From contig JAJDEB010000023.1 of NCBI GenBank assembly GCA_029260015.1, forward strand, positions 667,457 through 731,456: a DNA stretch of 64,000 nt. Direction: 5' to 3'. Numbering within the stretch: the stretch's first letter is position 1; each line of letters starts with the position of its first letter. A program made the translations under genes and the position numbers. Under the pieces are notes generated by a model that saw only the letters and a list, made by a program, of their open reading frames with translations, searched no databases and was not told the DNA's origin. Source of the stretch: Phycisphaerae bacterium (GTDB lineage Bacteria; Planctomycetota; Phycisphaerae; UBA1845). Positions 43,701 through 52,417 of the stretch are shown one piece after another.

Positions 43701-43982
43701 GAGGAGTTTGGCGATGGCGAGATCATCAACTGCACAATGTTTGCCAATTCCGCAGGCCATACCGGTGGTGCGCTCTCTGGATCATACCGACTGAGGAATT
43801 GCATTGTATGGGGCAACTCGCCTGATCAGGCAGACTTCATCAATCCAGGATTTGCAACCAACTGCCTGATCCAGGGCGGTTGGTCCACTTCAGGCGGATA
43901 CTGTGTTTTCGACGCAAGATCGTTGCCGAACGATCCTGACGGGCCAGGGGACATCATTGGTACAATCGATGATTCTCGCTGA
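40728..43982 (+). CDS. Secreted FG-GAP propeller and beta-helix protein lacking the usual dockerin end
   Basis: The ATG at 40728 has GGGAG 6 bases ahead; 1084 residues. After a signal peptide (VVFVLLAIAGSALA) and DCNGNGVTDRLD / DCNDNGILDACE repeats come seven FG-GAP units (about 75-460), each of the form FGxSVAI...VVGAxxDD, enough for one beta-propeller. A Cys-rich region (about 465-565) resembles metazoan-style disulfide repeats. Then a LYVDDSATNGLNDGSSW opening and a beta-helix (to about 1070). The protein stops right after GTIDDSR, where its paralogues go on with LRLLPGSPAID and the dockerin, so it looks truncated. The missing type of end is found in the next gene. Confidence 0.85.
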   Translation: MYYSVSVGLNHVRHQLRPSPLAMATVVFVLLAIAGSALAADCNGNGVTDRLDIISNPDLDCNDNGILDACEFSVSLPLGSLKALKPESNDQFAFDVALDGTIGVIGAQLKTTARATASGAAYVVQEIDGIWQHLAQLTASDAAPNDRFGYSVSISGSTIVVGAVRDDDNGIDSGAAYIFNSSGGEWAQVAKLKADDGVGDDFFGTSVAISGDTILIGAHGDDDDGSRSGSVYVFRKIGEMWQQVAKLTPDDAATYLLFGRNLALSGNTAVIGAYGGTKRGVKEGGTAYVFREIEGEWQQQAKLTASDNAPLDRFGFGVAIDGDTIVVGAHLDDAGAIDSGSAYIFREIAGVWQQIAKLKADDPSASAMFGVSVAIRNGTVVLGASGDSESSIEGGAVYISRELGGVWQRPIKVVSAESADHDRLGTSVTLNNHTMIIGAPCIRNNAAGNGSAFFFSLGIPDCTNNGVLDACDIASGIASDCNLNGVPDSCEPYGKNSQTCSHLDDTCVTGICNLATATCGTLPTNEGGCCDDHDACSPVDICVAGACVANRLNCGSNALPHECATKLYVDDSATNGLNDGSSWINAFVHLQDALDEAVPHCGITEIWVAAGTYRPDKGALHTPEDRTATFQLINGLSLYGGFAGSETTVDERNIESNRTILSGDLLGNDVWVRCTETSPDCDIVGGNCSLGRCNNDAFHKDNSLSVLTGSGTDSTAKVDGFVISNGSASGPEASNQGGGMTNIDASPVVSNCTFRNNTSDRNGGAILNDFANPTITGCKFYGNYADGYGGAIHNVNESSPFISNSVFSANSYVAVFNQSSSPSYTDCRFEGGSADNEAKIRNELSYVHIKGCVFENINGQLGAGIFNHDSVLIVDQCEFTANRAIRGGAIHIDGGEVSVTASTFKGNVAQISGGGIYIATGNCLIDGCEFFENVASLLDGGAVYRVSNLLHDELRIRNCTFTRNSAFEDGGAVGTNRRSIVSEPASNRKHTEEFGDGEIINCTMFANSAGHTGGALSGSYRLRNCIVWGNSPDQADFINPGFATNCLIQGGWSTSGGYCVFDARSLPNDPDGPGDIIGTIDDSR

Positions 43983-44179
43983 CCACGCTATCAATCGTTT
44001 AGAATCCGCAATCGTTCGATTTGCAACGTAGGAACGGACCCATAATCACCACATTCAGCCCAACACTTCATCACATTATTCACCGTGAAAATCGCCACCG
44101 TTTGTTGCGAGCTACCCTGCAATTTGTCTACAATGGCGTTCGGGTCATGAATCTTGCTGGTCGGCAATGAGATAAGAAA

Positions 44180-44998
44180 ATGCACAAATTTTGCAGTAAC
44201 CGAGCGGACTACGATCGCAAACAGTTCCGCCTTTCCCCCGTACTGCTCGCGACGGCTGCAAGCATCTTGCTTGCCATTGCCAACTCGGCGATTGCCGAAG
44301 ACTGCAATGACAACGGCGTAGAAGACGCTTTCGACATCAGTAGCGAAGCAAGCCTTGACTGCGGAAACAACGGTATCCCTGACGAATGCGAGCCCGCAGG
44401 GGTCTGCGTATCCGCGTGCGATCTGGTTGTCGTAGATGAAAACTTTGACGGGCATGGCATTGGCGGCAATCCCGACGATTGGTTTGACACTGAGATTGGT
44501 TCGGCAACAAACGAAAACGACACACTGTTTAGAGCCATAACGCTAAACGGGCAGGAAGCATTCTCAACGGATTTGCCGCACGTCAATATTCATTCACACT
44601 TTGTCGGTCCGGATGGTATTGCTGGAACCATAGATGACAATCTGCGCCTCTTGCCAGGGTCTCCTGCGATCGATCGAGGGAGTATTCAATATCTTCCGAA
44701 TGACATCGACACAGATCTGGACGACCATGATCGAATCGTAGACGATCCGCGAACGCCCTATTTTACGGGGCCATTTGGTAGCGCGTTTGGGATTCTGGAC
44801 ATGGGAGCGTACGAATTCGTCCTGGGTGACTGCGACGTGGACGGTGATACCGACATTGCCGATCATGTTATCCTTGATGGCTGTCTGACGAATCCCGGGG
44901 ATGCATTGGGCAACGGCTGCGCTTGCCTTGATCTGGATTCGGACGGCGACGTAGATCTGCGCGACTTTGGATTCTTTCAGATGGCATTTATACCATGA
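44180..44998 (+). CDS. Short secreted protein, chimeric: jelly-roll start fused to beta-helix/dockerin end
   Basis: The 272-residue protein has a signal peptide (ASILLAIANSAIA), DCNDNGVEDAFD and DCGNNGIPDECE repeats, then a partial jelly-roll segment (VVVDENFDGHGIGGNPDDWF to VNIHSHF, about 93-140). It then jumps to VGPDGIAGTIDDNLRLLPGSPAID, the closing part of beta-helix proteins, and a full dockerin-like module (216-272, DCDVDGDTDIAD and DLDSDGDVDLRD). Neither the rest of the jelly-roll nor any beta-helix turns are present. This suggests deletion or exchange joining two genes. It may still be made and secreted. The next gene follows 6 bp later. Confidence 0.75.
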   Translation: MHKFCSNRADYDRKQFRLSPVLLATAASILLAIANSAIAEDCNDNGVEDAFDISSEASLDCGNNGIPDECEPAGVCVSACDLVVVDENFDGHGIGGNPDDWFDTEIGSATNENDTLFRAITLNGQEAFSTDLPHVNIHSHFVGPDGIAGTIDDNLRLLPGSPAIDRGSIQYLPNDIDTDLDDHDRIVDDPRTPYFTGPFGSAFGILDMGAYEFVLGDCDVDGDTDIADHVILDGCLTNPGDALGNGCACLDLDSDGDVDLRDFGFFQMAFIP

Positions 44999-45004
44999 GG
45001 CAAT

Positions 45005-48000
45005 ATGAAACACGCTACCCGCAATTCAAATCGGCGCAGTCCCTATTGGCTCGAACCCGTTGGTCATCCTAGCCAATGGTTCGCTAAGACTGCATTGCTA
45101 TTCACATGCCTACTCAGCTTCGGGCTGCCTGCCATCGCCGCCGACTACAACTCCAACGGCATCGAGGACGCAACAGAAATCGCAGCCGGCACCAGCGCAG
45201 ACTGCGACACCAATGGCCTTCCCGACGAATGCGAAGGCGTGCTATTCGTTGACGACAGCGCCACCAACGGCCTAAACGACGGAAGCTCCTGGCAAGACGC
45301 TTTCGTATACCTGCAAGACGCACTGGCGACTGCCGAATCCGATTGCACCATCAGTCAAATCTGGGTGGCGGCAGGCACATACAAACCGGATCAAGGCGGC
45401 GGACGATCAGCAGGCGATCCGAGTACAAGTTTTGAATTGCAAAACAATCTTGCCGTTTATGGCGGTTTTGCTGGATCTGAATCCTCTTTGGATCAACGAG
45501 ATCATGAATCCAATTTGACGATTCTTAGCGGCGACATGTCTGGCAACGATCAACCCGTTCCTTGTTCGCAAGATGCTCCTGATTGTGATTTATTCGGTGG
45601 CATGTGTTACGAAGGCGCGTGTATTGCCAGCGACAACATGGGCGACAACGGGGGACCTGTCGTTGTCGGCAGCGACACCGATTCAACGGCTGTCATCGAC
45701 GGCTTAATGGTTACCGCTGGCCGAAGCTATATCGGAGGGGGCATGTACAACAACGCCGGCGATCCGACAATTTCGAATTGCAACTTCGTCGGCAACGTGT
45801 CGTTGGACATACTGTTCGGTGGGCGCGGGGGAGGGATGAATAATTATCAAAGCAACCCTTCGATTTCCGACTGCCAATTCGTATCCAACTTAGCCGACTC
45901 TGAAGGTGGTGCTGTATACAACCGGGAGAGCAACCCAGTCATGGATCATTGCGAATTCGTGGCCAATCTCAGCAGCTTACGCGGCGGGGCGATACTCAAT
46001 TTCGATAGCTTGTCGACCGTAACCAACTCGGAATTCAAGCTGAATCGTTCGGAATTCGGCGGTGCTATGTTCAATGACATGGACACGGTACTGACCGGAT
46101 GCACGTTTGTTGGCAATTCCGCGGCTAGTGACCTCGGAGGTTCAGGGGGCGCATTATTCAACTACCTCTGCGATCCGGCGATTGAAAAGTGCGCGTTTTA
46201 CGGGAACCTTACTGATGCTGGCGGAGGGGCAATAGAAAATCGCGGAAGCAGCCCGTCGGTCAGCAACAGCATTTTCAGTGGAAACCAGGCAAATTACGGC
46301 GGCGGTATCCTAAACCAGCCTGGGGGACTAACTGGAGGAACACCAAGCCGGCCTACGATTGCCAATTGCACTTTCGGTGGAAATCGAGCCAAATCATCGG
46401 GCGGCTCGATATATAGCATTACGAATAGCTATCCGTTCGTTAGCAATAGCGTGTTCTGGAAAAACACGCCCGATCAGTCAAATTCGATTTTTGGAGCATT
46501 TGAATACTGCATCAGTCAAGGCCATCTACTCGGTTCAGGGGAGGGTGTCATCTATGCTGATCCACTGTTCGTTGATTCAAATGGCCCGGACAACATTGTC
46601 GGTACGGAGGATGATGACCTGCGGATACAAGCCGGATCGCCCGCAATTGATGCAGGTAACAATGTGATCGTTCCTGTTGGCATTACGACAGATCACAGTG
46701 GCGATCCCCGATTCTCCGATGACATCAATACCGTGGACACTGGCGTCGGGCCCACTCCGATCGTCGACATAGGAGCATTCGAATTTCAAGCCGGAACAGT
46801 GCTCTATGTTGATGCCGATGCGACAGGTGGTGCGAACGATGGTACAAGTTGGGGCGACGCGTTTGTAAACTTACAAGACGCTCTTCTGGACGCGACGTCA
46901 AACGCAATCGTAAACCAGATATGGGTAGCCGCAGGAACATACAAACCGGACCAAGGCACCGCCCAGACACCCGGCGATCGCGGCGCAACGTTTCAACTAC
47001 AAAGCGGGTTGGCGATATACGGGGGTTTCGACGGTAACGAAACGGCGTTCGAGCAACGCGACATTGATGCGAACGGAACGATCTTGAGTGGCGATTTGCT
47101 GGGCGACGATCTGCCCAACTTTGGCAACTACAGTGAAAACGCTCTACACGTTCTAACCGGATCTGGAACGAATGAAAATGCATTGATTAATGGGTTCAGA
47201 ATCACTGCGGGCCGTGCAAACAAGTCCCCGTTTTCGGGTGGCGGGATGTTGAATGAAGCAGGTCATCCAACCGTAGATCACTGTGTTTTTGAACACAACC
47301 TGGCAGGGATCGGCATCTTTTCCGACTGCTGCGGCGGCGGAGGAGGAATAGCAAATATTGGGAGCGCCCCAGTAATTCGGAACTGTAGGTTCAATGGAAA
47401 CACGGCGGTAAGCGGCGGCGGCATATACAACCTTGATCAAAGTGAGCCAACTATTGAGAATTGTATATTCGAAAAGAATGCGAATTTTCTCAATCCAGCA
47501 GCGTCACCGTACGGCGGCGCAGGAATTCAAAATGAAGACAGTGACCCGGTAGTGCTGAGTTGTAGTTTTGTTCGAAACAATGGTGGGGAGGCAGGTGGGA
47601 TTCTAAATACTCTAGGAAGTAATCCGACGATTTGGTTGTGCAACTTCAACAGTAATGGTCGTTCAGGTGTTGTCAACATTGACGCATCCGACGCAATAAT
47701 CGATTCGTGCGTATTTACCAACAATGATTGGATTGGCATCGACAATAGATTCAGTCAACCAACTATTGCGAATTGCACGTTTCTCGGAAATGCATTTACT
47801 GGAATGGTCAACGCTTTCAGCAACACGTCCGTCACCAATTGTGTATTTAATGGGAACGGTACTGGATCAATAAATGCTGGTGGTATGTACAACCTTGAAA
47901 GCGCCCCACTCGTGACAAATTGCACCTTTAGCGGTAACGCGGTTTCGATTGAGCAGAGTGTCGGCGGTGGAATACACAACATTGAAAATAGCTGCCCTCA

Positions 48001-48538
48001 AGTTTCAAACTGTATATTTTGGGGAAATGTTCCAGGCCAAATCGAAGCGGCGGGAAATTCACCCGTGGTTAATCACAGCGTCGTCCAGGGCGGCTGGATT
48101 GGCGCAGGCGGCATTGGCATCATCGACGCTGACCCGGTATTCATTGATTCCAATGGCGCCGACGACATCCTCGGCACCGAAGATGACGACCTTCGAATAC
48201 TTCCCAACTCACCCGCGATCGATGCCGGAGACAATTCTGCCGTGCCCGTTGGCGTGACTGTTGATCTGGATGGTCATCCGCGTTTTGTGGACGACCCCAC
48301 TGTTGCAGATACCGGACAGGGTACCGCACCGGTTGTTGACATCGGAGCTTACGAATATGTACTCGGCGACTGCGATGCGGATGGCGATGCCGACACTGCC
48401 GACCATGTCATCCTTGATGGCTGCCTGACGAATCCCGGAGATGCGCTGGGCAGCGGATGCGCTTGCCTCGATTTGGATTCAGACGGTGACGTGGACCTGC
48501 GCGACTTTGGATACTTCCAGATGGCGTTTATCCCGTAA
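45005..48538 (+). CDS. Large secreted protein with two beta-helix modules and dockerin-like C-terminus
   Basis: The 1177-residue protein starts 6 bp after the previous stop with GAGG just before the ATG, so the two are co-translated. It has a signal peptide (about 1-45), one DCDTNGLPDECE repeat, a first beta-helix module (about 80-560, opening LFVDDSATNGLNDGSSW), a second (about 600-1080, opening LYVDADATGGANDGTSW), and a dockerin-like end (1121-1177; DCDADGDADTAD and DLDSDGDVDLRD). Both modules end in a SPAIDAG.N block. Helix turns repeat NCxFxGN. Module sequence is very close to the 38643-40577 protein, so these are recent paralogues. Likely an adhesin or surface-layer-associated protein. 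Confidence 0.87.
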   Translation: MKHATRNSNRRSPYWLEPVGHPSQWFAKTALLFTCLLSFGLPAIAADYNSNGIEDATEIAAGTSADCDTNGLPDECEGVLFVDDSATNGLNDGSSWQDAFVYLQDALATAESDCTISQIWVAAGTYKPDQGGGRSAGDPSTSFELQNNLAVYGGFAGSESSLDQRDHESNLTILSGDMSGNDQPVPCSQDAPDCDLFGGMCYEGACIASDNMGDNGGPVVVGSDTDSTAVIDGLMVTAGRSYIGGGMYNNAGDPTISNCNFVGNVSLDILFGGRGGGMNNYQSNPSISDCQFVSNLADSEGGAVYNRESNPVMDHCEFVANLSSLRGGAILNFDSLSTVTNSEFKLNRSEFGGAMFNDMDTVLTGCTFVGNSAASDLGGSGGALFNYLCDPAIEKCAFYGNLTDAGGGAIENRGSSPSVSNSIFSGNQANYGGGILNQPGGLTGGTPSRPTIANCTFGGNRAKSSGGSIYSITNSYPFVSNSVFWKNTPDQSNSIFGAFEYCISQGHLLGSGEGVIYADPLFVDSNGPDNIVGTEDDDLRIQAGSPAIDAGNNVIVPVGITTDHSGDPRFSDDINTVDTGVGPTPIVDIGAFEFQAGTVLYVDADATGGANDGTSWGDAFVNLQDALLDATSNAIVNQIWVAAGTYKPDQGTAQTPGDRGATFQLQSGLAIYGGFDGNETAFEQRDIDANGTILSGDLLGDDLPNFGNYSENALHVLTGSGTNENALINGFRITAGRANKSPFSGGGMLNEAGHPTVDHCVFEHNLAGIGIFSDCCGGGGGIANIGSAPVIRNCRFNGNTAVSGGGIYNLDQSEPTIENCIFEKNANFLNPAASPYGGAGIQNEDSDPVVLSCSFVRNNGGEAGGILNTLGSNPTIWLCNFNSNGRSGVVNIDASDAIIDSCVFTNNDWIGIDNRFSQPTIANCTFLGNAFTGMVNAFSNTSVTNCVFNGNGTGSINAGGMYNLESAPLVTNCTFSGNAVSIEQSVGGGIHNIENSCPQVSNCIFWGNVPGQIEAAGNSPVVNHSVVQGGWIGAGGIGIIDADPVFIDSNGADDILGTEDDDLRILPNSPAIDAGDNSAVPVGVTVDLDGHPRFVDDPTVADTGQGTAPVVDIGAYEYVLGDCDADGDADTADHVILDGCLTNPGDALGSGCACLDLDSDGDVDLRDFGYFQMAFIP

Positions 48539-48590
48539 ATGTATTTGGGATATTGGTGCGTCGGTTTGCCGGTTGGGAACTTTTCTCGAG

Positions 48591-49871
48591 TTACTTCGCG
48601 CCAACTTGTTCTTTGATCCATGCCGTTGAAACTGACTTGGGCCGTGTGATGGGCGTCTTGAGTGCCCGGTTGATAATCAGTTGCGCGAGCATGCCCAGCG
48701 CGCGGGAGACGCCGAAGATCGCCGTGTAGAACCTTGGCTGGGTGATGCCGTAGTGATAGAGCAGCACGCCCGACAGCGCGTCTACGTTTGGATTGACGTT
48801 CTTGGCTTTGCCGTGTTCTGTCAGCACGCCTGGCACCACTTCGTACATCAGGCTCGAGAGCCTGAACAACTCTGCATCGGGGCAGGCTTTCTTAGCAAAT
48901 TCGTGCAGCGCCGTATAGCGCGGGTCTGTGTCGCGAAGCACCGCGTGTCCGAACCCGGGAATGACGCGCCCGGAATTCAAAACCTCCCACGCGTAATCCT
49001 TCAACTCGTCTTTGCTCGGGAGTTTGCCGAAGCGCTCGATGATCCCCAGATGAAAACGCAAGCACTCCTGATTCGCCAGCCCATGCAACGGACCGGCCAG
49101 CCCACTCAGGCCAGCCGCCACCGAATAATACGAATCCGAAAGCGCCGAACCGGCTGTGTGACACACATTGGCACTGACATTACCACCTTCATGATCAGCA
49201 TGAATCATCAGATACAACCGCGTCAGATCGCCCAGCGTACCCGTGTCGTCGGGCACACCCATCATGTGCGTGAGGTTTGCGCTCCAATCGAGCTTGGGGT
49301 CGCGATCGATCAGCGCCCCCAACCCATACCGCTCGCGATAGACTGCCGCGGCAATCGCAGGCAACTTGGCGATCAGATCAAGCGAATCTTCCAGCACCGG
49401 CTCCCAATATTCGTTCTTGGAAATGCCCTCGTTGTAGCGAGCACGAAACTTGGACTGCTCTTCAAGCGCAAGGACAGCCATGGTCAGCATCGCCATCGGG
49501 TGGCTGGTCTTGGGCTGCAACTTAATCGTTTCAAATACATACCCGGGCACTTCGGCTCGGGCGGCGAGTTCGTCCTGCAGATTTTTGGAGGCGGCTGCAT
49601 CGGGCTCCTCGCCAGTGAGCAACAAATAAAACGTTTGCTCGGGACTGAGGTGGATCAATTCGGACAGCGGACGCCCGCGAAGAATCAGCCCGTCTTGGGG
49701 CGACACGACCGAAGTGTCGCAGACCATGCACTTCAGACCACGCATGCCGCCATACGCCTGGGCGACGGTTGATTCTCCGATGACCTTGTCGCCATGCTCG
49801 GCTACCAACCGGTCGACATCCTCGCGAAGACTTTGAATCTTGCTCTTGAATGCATCCCGAAGTGAAGCCAT
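48591..49871 (-). CDS. Citrate synthase of eukaryote-like (mitochondrial) type
   Basis: The 426-residue enzyme condenses acetyl-CoA and oxaloacetate. The catalytic triad is readable: His263 in LAGPLHGLANQE, His309 in PGFGHAVLRDTDPRY and Asp364 in NVDALSGVLLYHYG; HADHEGGNVSAN precedes them. These blocks are nearer to mitochondrial citrate synthase than to the hexameric NADH-inhibited enzyme of enterobacteria, so it is expected to be a dimer without NADH control. Similar enzymes are known from a few bacterial groups. The N-terminus has no targeting extension. It is convergent with the surface-protein cluster and has its own 366-bp upstream region. Confidence 0.93.
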   Translation of the reverse strand: MASLRDAFKSKIQSLREDVDRLVAEHGDKVIGESTVAQAYGGMRGLKCMVCDTSVVSPQDGLILRGRPLSELIHLSPEQTFYLLLTGEEPDAAASKNLQDELAARAEVPGYVFETIKLQPKTSHPMAMLTMAVLALEEQSKFRARYNEGISKNEYWEPVLEDSLDLIAKLPAIAAAVYRERYGLGALIDRDPKLDWSANLTHMMGVPDDTGTLGDLTRLYLMIHADHEGGNVSANVCHTAGSALSDSYYSVAAGLSGLAGPLHGLANQECLRFHLGIIERFGKLPSKDELKDYAWEVLNSGRVIPGFGHAVLRDTDPRYTALHEFAKKACPDAELFRLSSLMYEVVPGVLTEHGKAKNVNPNVDALSGVLLYHYGITQPRFYTAIFGVSRALGMLAQLIINRALKTPITRPKSVSTAWIKEQVGAK

Positions 49872-50237
49872 ATCACCACCACCCTGTTCTAAGGCCCGAA
49901 ACCTCTACGACCCAGTCAACATCTTTAACCCAGCACATTTAACCCAGCACAATCGCGACCGATGCCCACGACTTCAACTTGCCGCGCCGAACGCACGTCA
50001 AATCGTCCCCCGAAAAAGGGGACCGTGCCCGAACTATAGGACACTTGGTCGCCACCTGTAAATGGACTGAAAAACCGAATGAGGGATGCTAGCAGAATGC
50101 CGGGAAAACGCAACCAAACCGGGGTTCACAATGCTGTTACACCGCATTTGAGAAATCGCCCGATCGCGCCGCATCGCTGAAATCTGATGCTTTGAACAAT
50201 GCCCGCTCATGATTGAGAGGTAGCCCACGGAAGAACG
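49872..50237. other. Intergenic region of 366 bp before citrate synthase
   Basis: No gene seen. It holds a 14-bp unit repeated exactly in tandem (49924-49951) and a GTCCCC/GGGGAC hairpin (50005-50023). These may belong to the leader or operator of the citrate synthase gene on the minus strand. Confidence 0.5.
49924..49951. repeat. Tandem 14-bp repeat, two exact copies
   Basis: TTTAACCCAGCACA occurs at 49924-49937 and again at 49938-49951. It is 53-80 bases before the citrate synthase start and could be an operator. Confidence 0.7.
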
Positions 50238-50915
50238 CTACCATTCGCCGCCCCAAGCCGACGCCCCACTCTTCTGAATCGCAGCGGCAGGCGTGTCGAC
50301 GTCCTCGACATCTTCATTCTTCTTGCCGGCTTCGATCGCTTTGCGGAGCGCCTCGATGGCCTTCGCTACCGAACCGCCTGATACTTCAAATCCCGGAAAC
50401 TTCTTCGCCGACGCGATAAATGTCATTGCTTTGGGAACAATCATCACTTGTGTTGCTGCCCCTTCAAGCTCAGCCACCTCTACCCTTGGACGACTCGGAC
50501 GCTGGGCCAACCGTTCGGCTTCCTTGCTGAGCAAGTCGAGATTGAAAATCAATACCGCCGCGCCCTTCCCGACAGCCGCCCGGAACTCCGAATCTTTAGT
50601 GCCACAGTACGTCACCGAGTCCGGGCCAGCCACGACACGCAATCCCGAGGTATCGCTCGAATTCCGATGTGCCGACCGGACGGCAGACACGATCTCCTCT
50701 GCCAGTTCCAACGTCCCGCCCAATTCACGAACCGATTTGACGAGGAGCAAGAACACCAGATCGTCAGCAGCATAAAGGCGCCGCGAACCAGAACCCCTTG
50801 CCGGCAAAATCGAAGGCGAAACAATCCCCAGCCGATCCCAATGCCCAAGCCGCCGGACCGACACCCCAACCCGCTCGGCCACCGCAACCGTTTCTAAACC
50901 ATCTACTAAACCCAT
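50238..50915 (-). CDS. MerR-family transcription regulator
   Basis: The 225-residue protein has an N-terminal MerR winged helix: VAVAERVGVSVRRLGHWDRLGIVSPS (about 9-34) and the wing with GSGSRRLYAADDLVFLLLVKSVRELG. The rest (about 85-200) is not the usual coiled-coil plus Cys site but a compact domain with VAELEGAATQVMIV, of unknown ligand. No Cys-rich metal site is seen. The C-terminus is an acidic, Ala-rich tail. It lies between citrate synthase and the LOG-family gene, all on the minus strand but with gaps of 366 and 206 bp, so regulation of neighbours is only a guess. Confidence 0.82.
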   Translation of the reverse strand: MGLVDGLETVAVAERVGVSVRRLGHWDRLGIVSPSILPARGSGSRRLYAADDLVFLLLVKSVRELGGTLELAEEIVSAVRSAHRNSSDTSGLRVVAGPDSVTYCGTKDSEFRAAVGKGAAVLIFNLDLLSKEAERLAQRPSRPRVEVAELEGAATQVMIVPKAMTFIASAKKFPGFEVSGGSVAKAIEALRKAIEAGKKNEDVEDVDTPAAAIQKSGASAWGGEW

Positions 50916-51030
50916 AAAGCCATTTATCGGTCATGCTTCTTAAACTGCATTAATGTATTTTAACCTTCACCCTAGTACCCCGCTGGCGCGCGGCAAATCT
51001 AACTTGTTCCAGGCAAAGTACTTACACGGA

Positions 51031-51080
51031 AACGAAAACTCGCCGGCCTACCAGATCAATTTCTGGTAGGTCCCGGCGAG
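51031..51080 (-). terminator. Intrinsic terminator of the LOG-family gene
   Basis: On the minus strand the 51080-51039 segment folds into a 17-bp stem with a 2-base bulge and a short loop, followed by TTTTCGTTT. It is 41 bases after the stop of the gene at 51122. Confidence 0.85.
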
Positions 51081-51121
51081 ATGGTTCGTGGATTCAGATA
51101 TGTGCTGGCAAGCAGCTTAGG

Positions 51122-52165
51122 CTATCCGTTGTAATCGTTGATGTCGTTGATCATCTGACGGAGGCGGCCCGCACTCTTCTTATCGTAGCTGAACACCAAT
51201 CGCGGCATATCAGCGCACTCGCCAGCTTCCTCGGGCAGGGCACCTTCAATCTGGCGAATGTCCCCACCATTGAGCAGGCTTTCATAATCGTCATTGAGCT
51301 TGTCAATCATGGCGGCTGGCAGGGGACTCTTCATGCGGATCACGAATTCATCATTGACAAATCGGGACGAGTGATAGCGGCTGTAGAATTTGAGGATCTC
51401 ATCGACCGCTTCCTGAGCGTCGTCGGTAATCGAAAACAGCGACATGTCGTCCTGCCCGATCATCCCGGTGCGCAAGAGCTCGGACTGCACATAAGTACGC
51501 CAGTGCTGCCAATACGTTCCGCCGGGTTCATCCACCAGAATCACGGGCACCGGAACCGACTTGCCGGTTTGAATCAAAGTCAGCGATTCAAACCCTTCAT
51601 CCTGCGTTCCGAAACCGCCGGGGAACAGAATGATGGCCTCGGCTTCCTTAAGGAACATCAGCTTTCGCGTGAAGAAATATTTGAAATTGACCAGCTTTGG
51701 ATCGCCTTCGATGATCGCGTTGGTGCTTTGTTCAAAGGGTAAACTGATCGCCACGCCGAAACTGGCTTCCCGCGTCGCGCCATGGTGGCCCGCCCGCATG
51801 ATTCCGTCACCGGCACCGGTGATGACCATCCAGCCCTGCTGTTGAATCAACTGGGCGAACTTCACACATTGAATATATTGCGGGTGATCTTCTCGCGTAC
51901 GCGCCGATCCGAAGATCGTACACTTTTGAACTTGCTGGTACGGAGCAAATACTTTGTACGCATACCGCAGCTCCTTCATCGCCTGGTTGAGAACTTTCAC
52001 ATCCCCTCGCCTGGCATCATCCTGGGCCAACCGGCAAATGGTGACCATCATCTCGGCCAACAGTTCCTGATTGTCACCTGGGGCGAATTCATCCAGGAAT
52101 CCCTTGATGGCATCCCCACGGGCTTGACGATGTGCGACACGGTCTGGCGATTGAGCTTGCGACAT
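51122..52165 (-). CDS. LOG-family protein (lysine decarboxylase-like Rossmann fold)
   Basis: The 347-residue cytosolic protein contains CTIFGSARTREDHPQY, GWMVITGAGDGIMRAGHHGA and the family signature PGGFGTQDEGFE, where the common form is PGGxGTxxE. LOG enzymes cleave nucleoside monophosphates to base and ribose 5-phosphate; some make cytokinins, others clear nucleotides. An N-terminal helical extension of about 85 residues and a C-terminal extension of about 70 put it among the longer bacterial forms. The ATG at 52165 is preceded by AAGGAAG, which lies inside the alternative seven-codon longer start. It ends in a strong terminator. Confidence 0.88.
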   Translation of the reverse strand: MSQAQSPDRVAHRQARGDAIKGFLDEFAPGDNQELLAEMMVTICRLAQDDARRGDVKVLNQAMKELRYAYKVFAPYQQVQKCTIFGSARTREDHPQYIQCVKFAQLIQQQGWMVITGAGDGIMRAGHHGATREASFGVAISLPFEQSTNAIIEGDPKLVNFKYFFTRKLMFLKEAEAIILFPGGFGTQDEGFESLTLIQTGKSVPVPVILVDEPGGTYWQHWRTYVQSELLRTGMIGQDDMSLFSITDDAQEAVDEILKFYSRYHSSRFVNDEFVIRMKSPLPAAMIDKLNDDYESLLNGGDIRQIEGALPEEAGECADMPRLVFSYDKKSAGRLRQMINDINDYNG

Positions 52166-52417
52166 GGTGTTACTTCCTTCTTTCATACGTTGTTCTTTCT
52201 ACCTAATCTATTCTCTTATCTCATACACTTTGTTTGTTTAGTGGTACCTGTCTCCGGCCCCGGGTGTGCTTGTCGAAATGAATCGAAATGCTGAGCCGAT
52301 GGGGCTTGGCGAGGAGTGGCGGTATCATAATCTTTATCCCAACGGTCCGCCACAACCGAGTTTCAACCCCGTACGCCGCCCAAATTCGCGATTTACCAAC
52401 CGTATCAAGGACAACCC

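Noticed and set aside
36855..48538. CRISPR-like or tandem DNA repeats
   Set aside because: The repeats are at protein level (beta-helix turns, FG-GAP units) with divergent DNA; there are no evenly spaced identical units.
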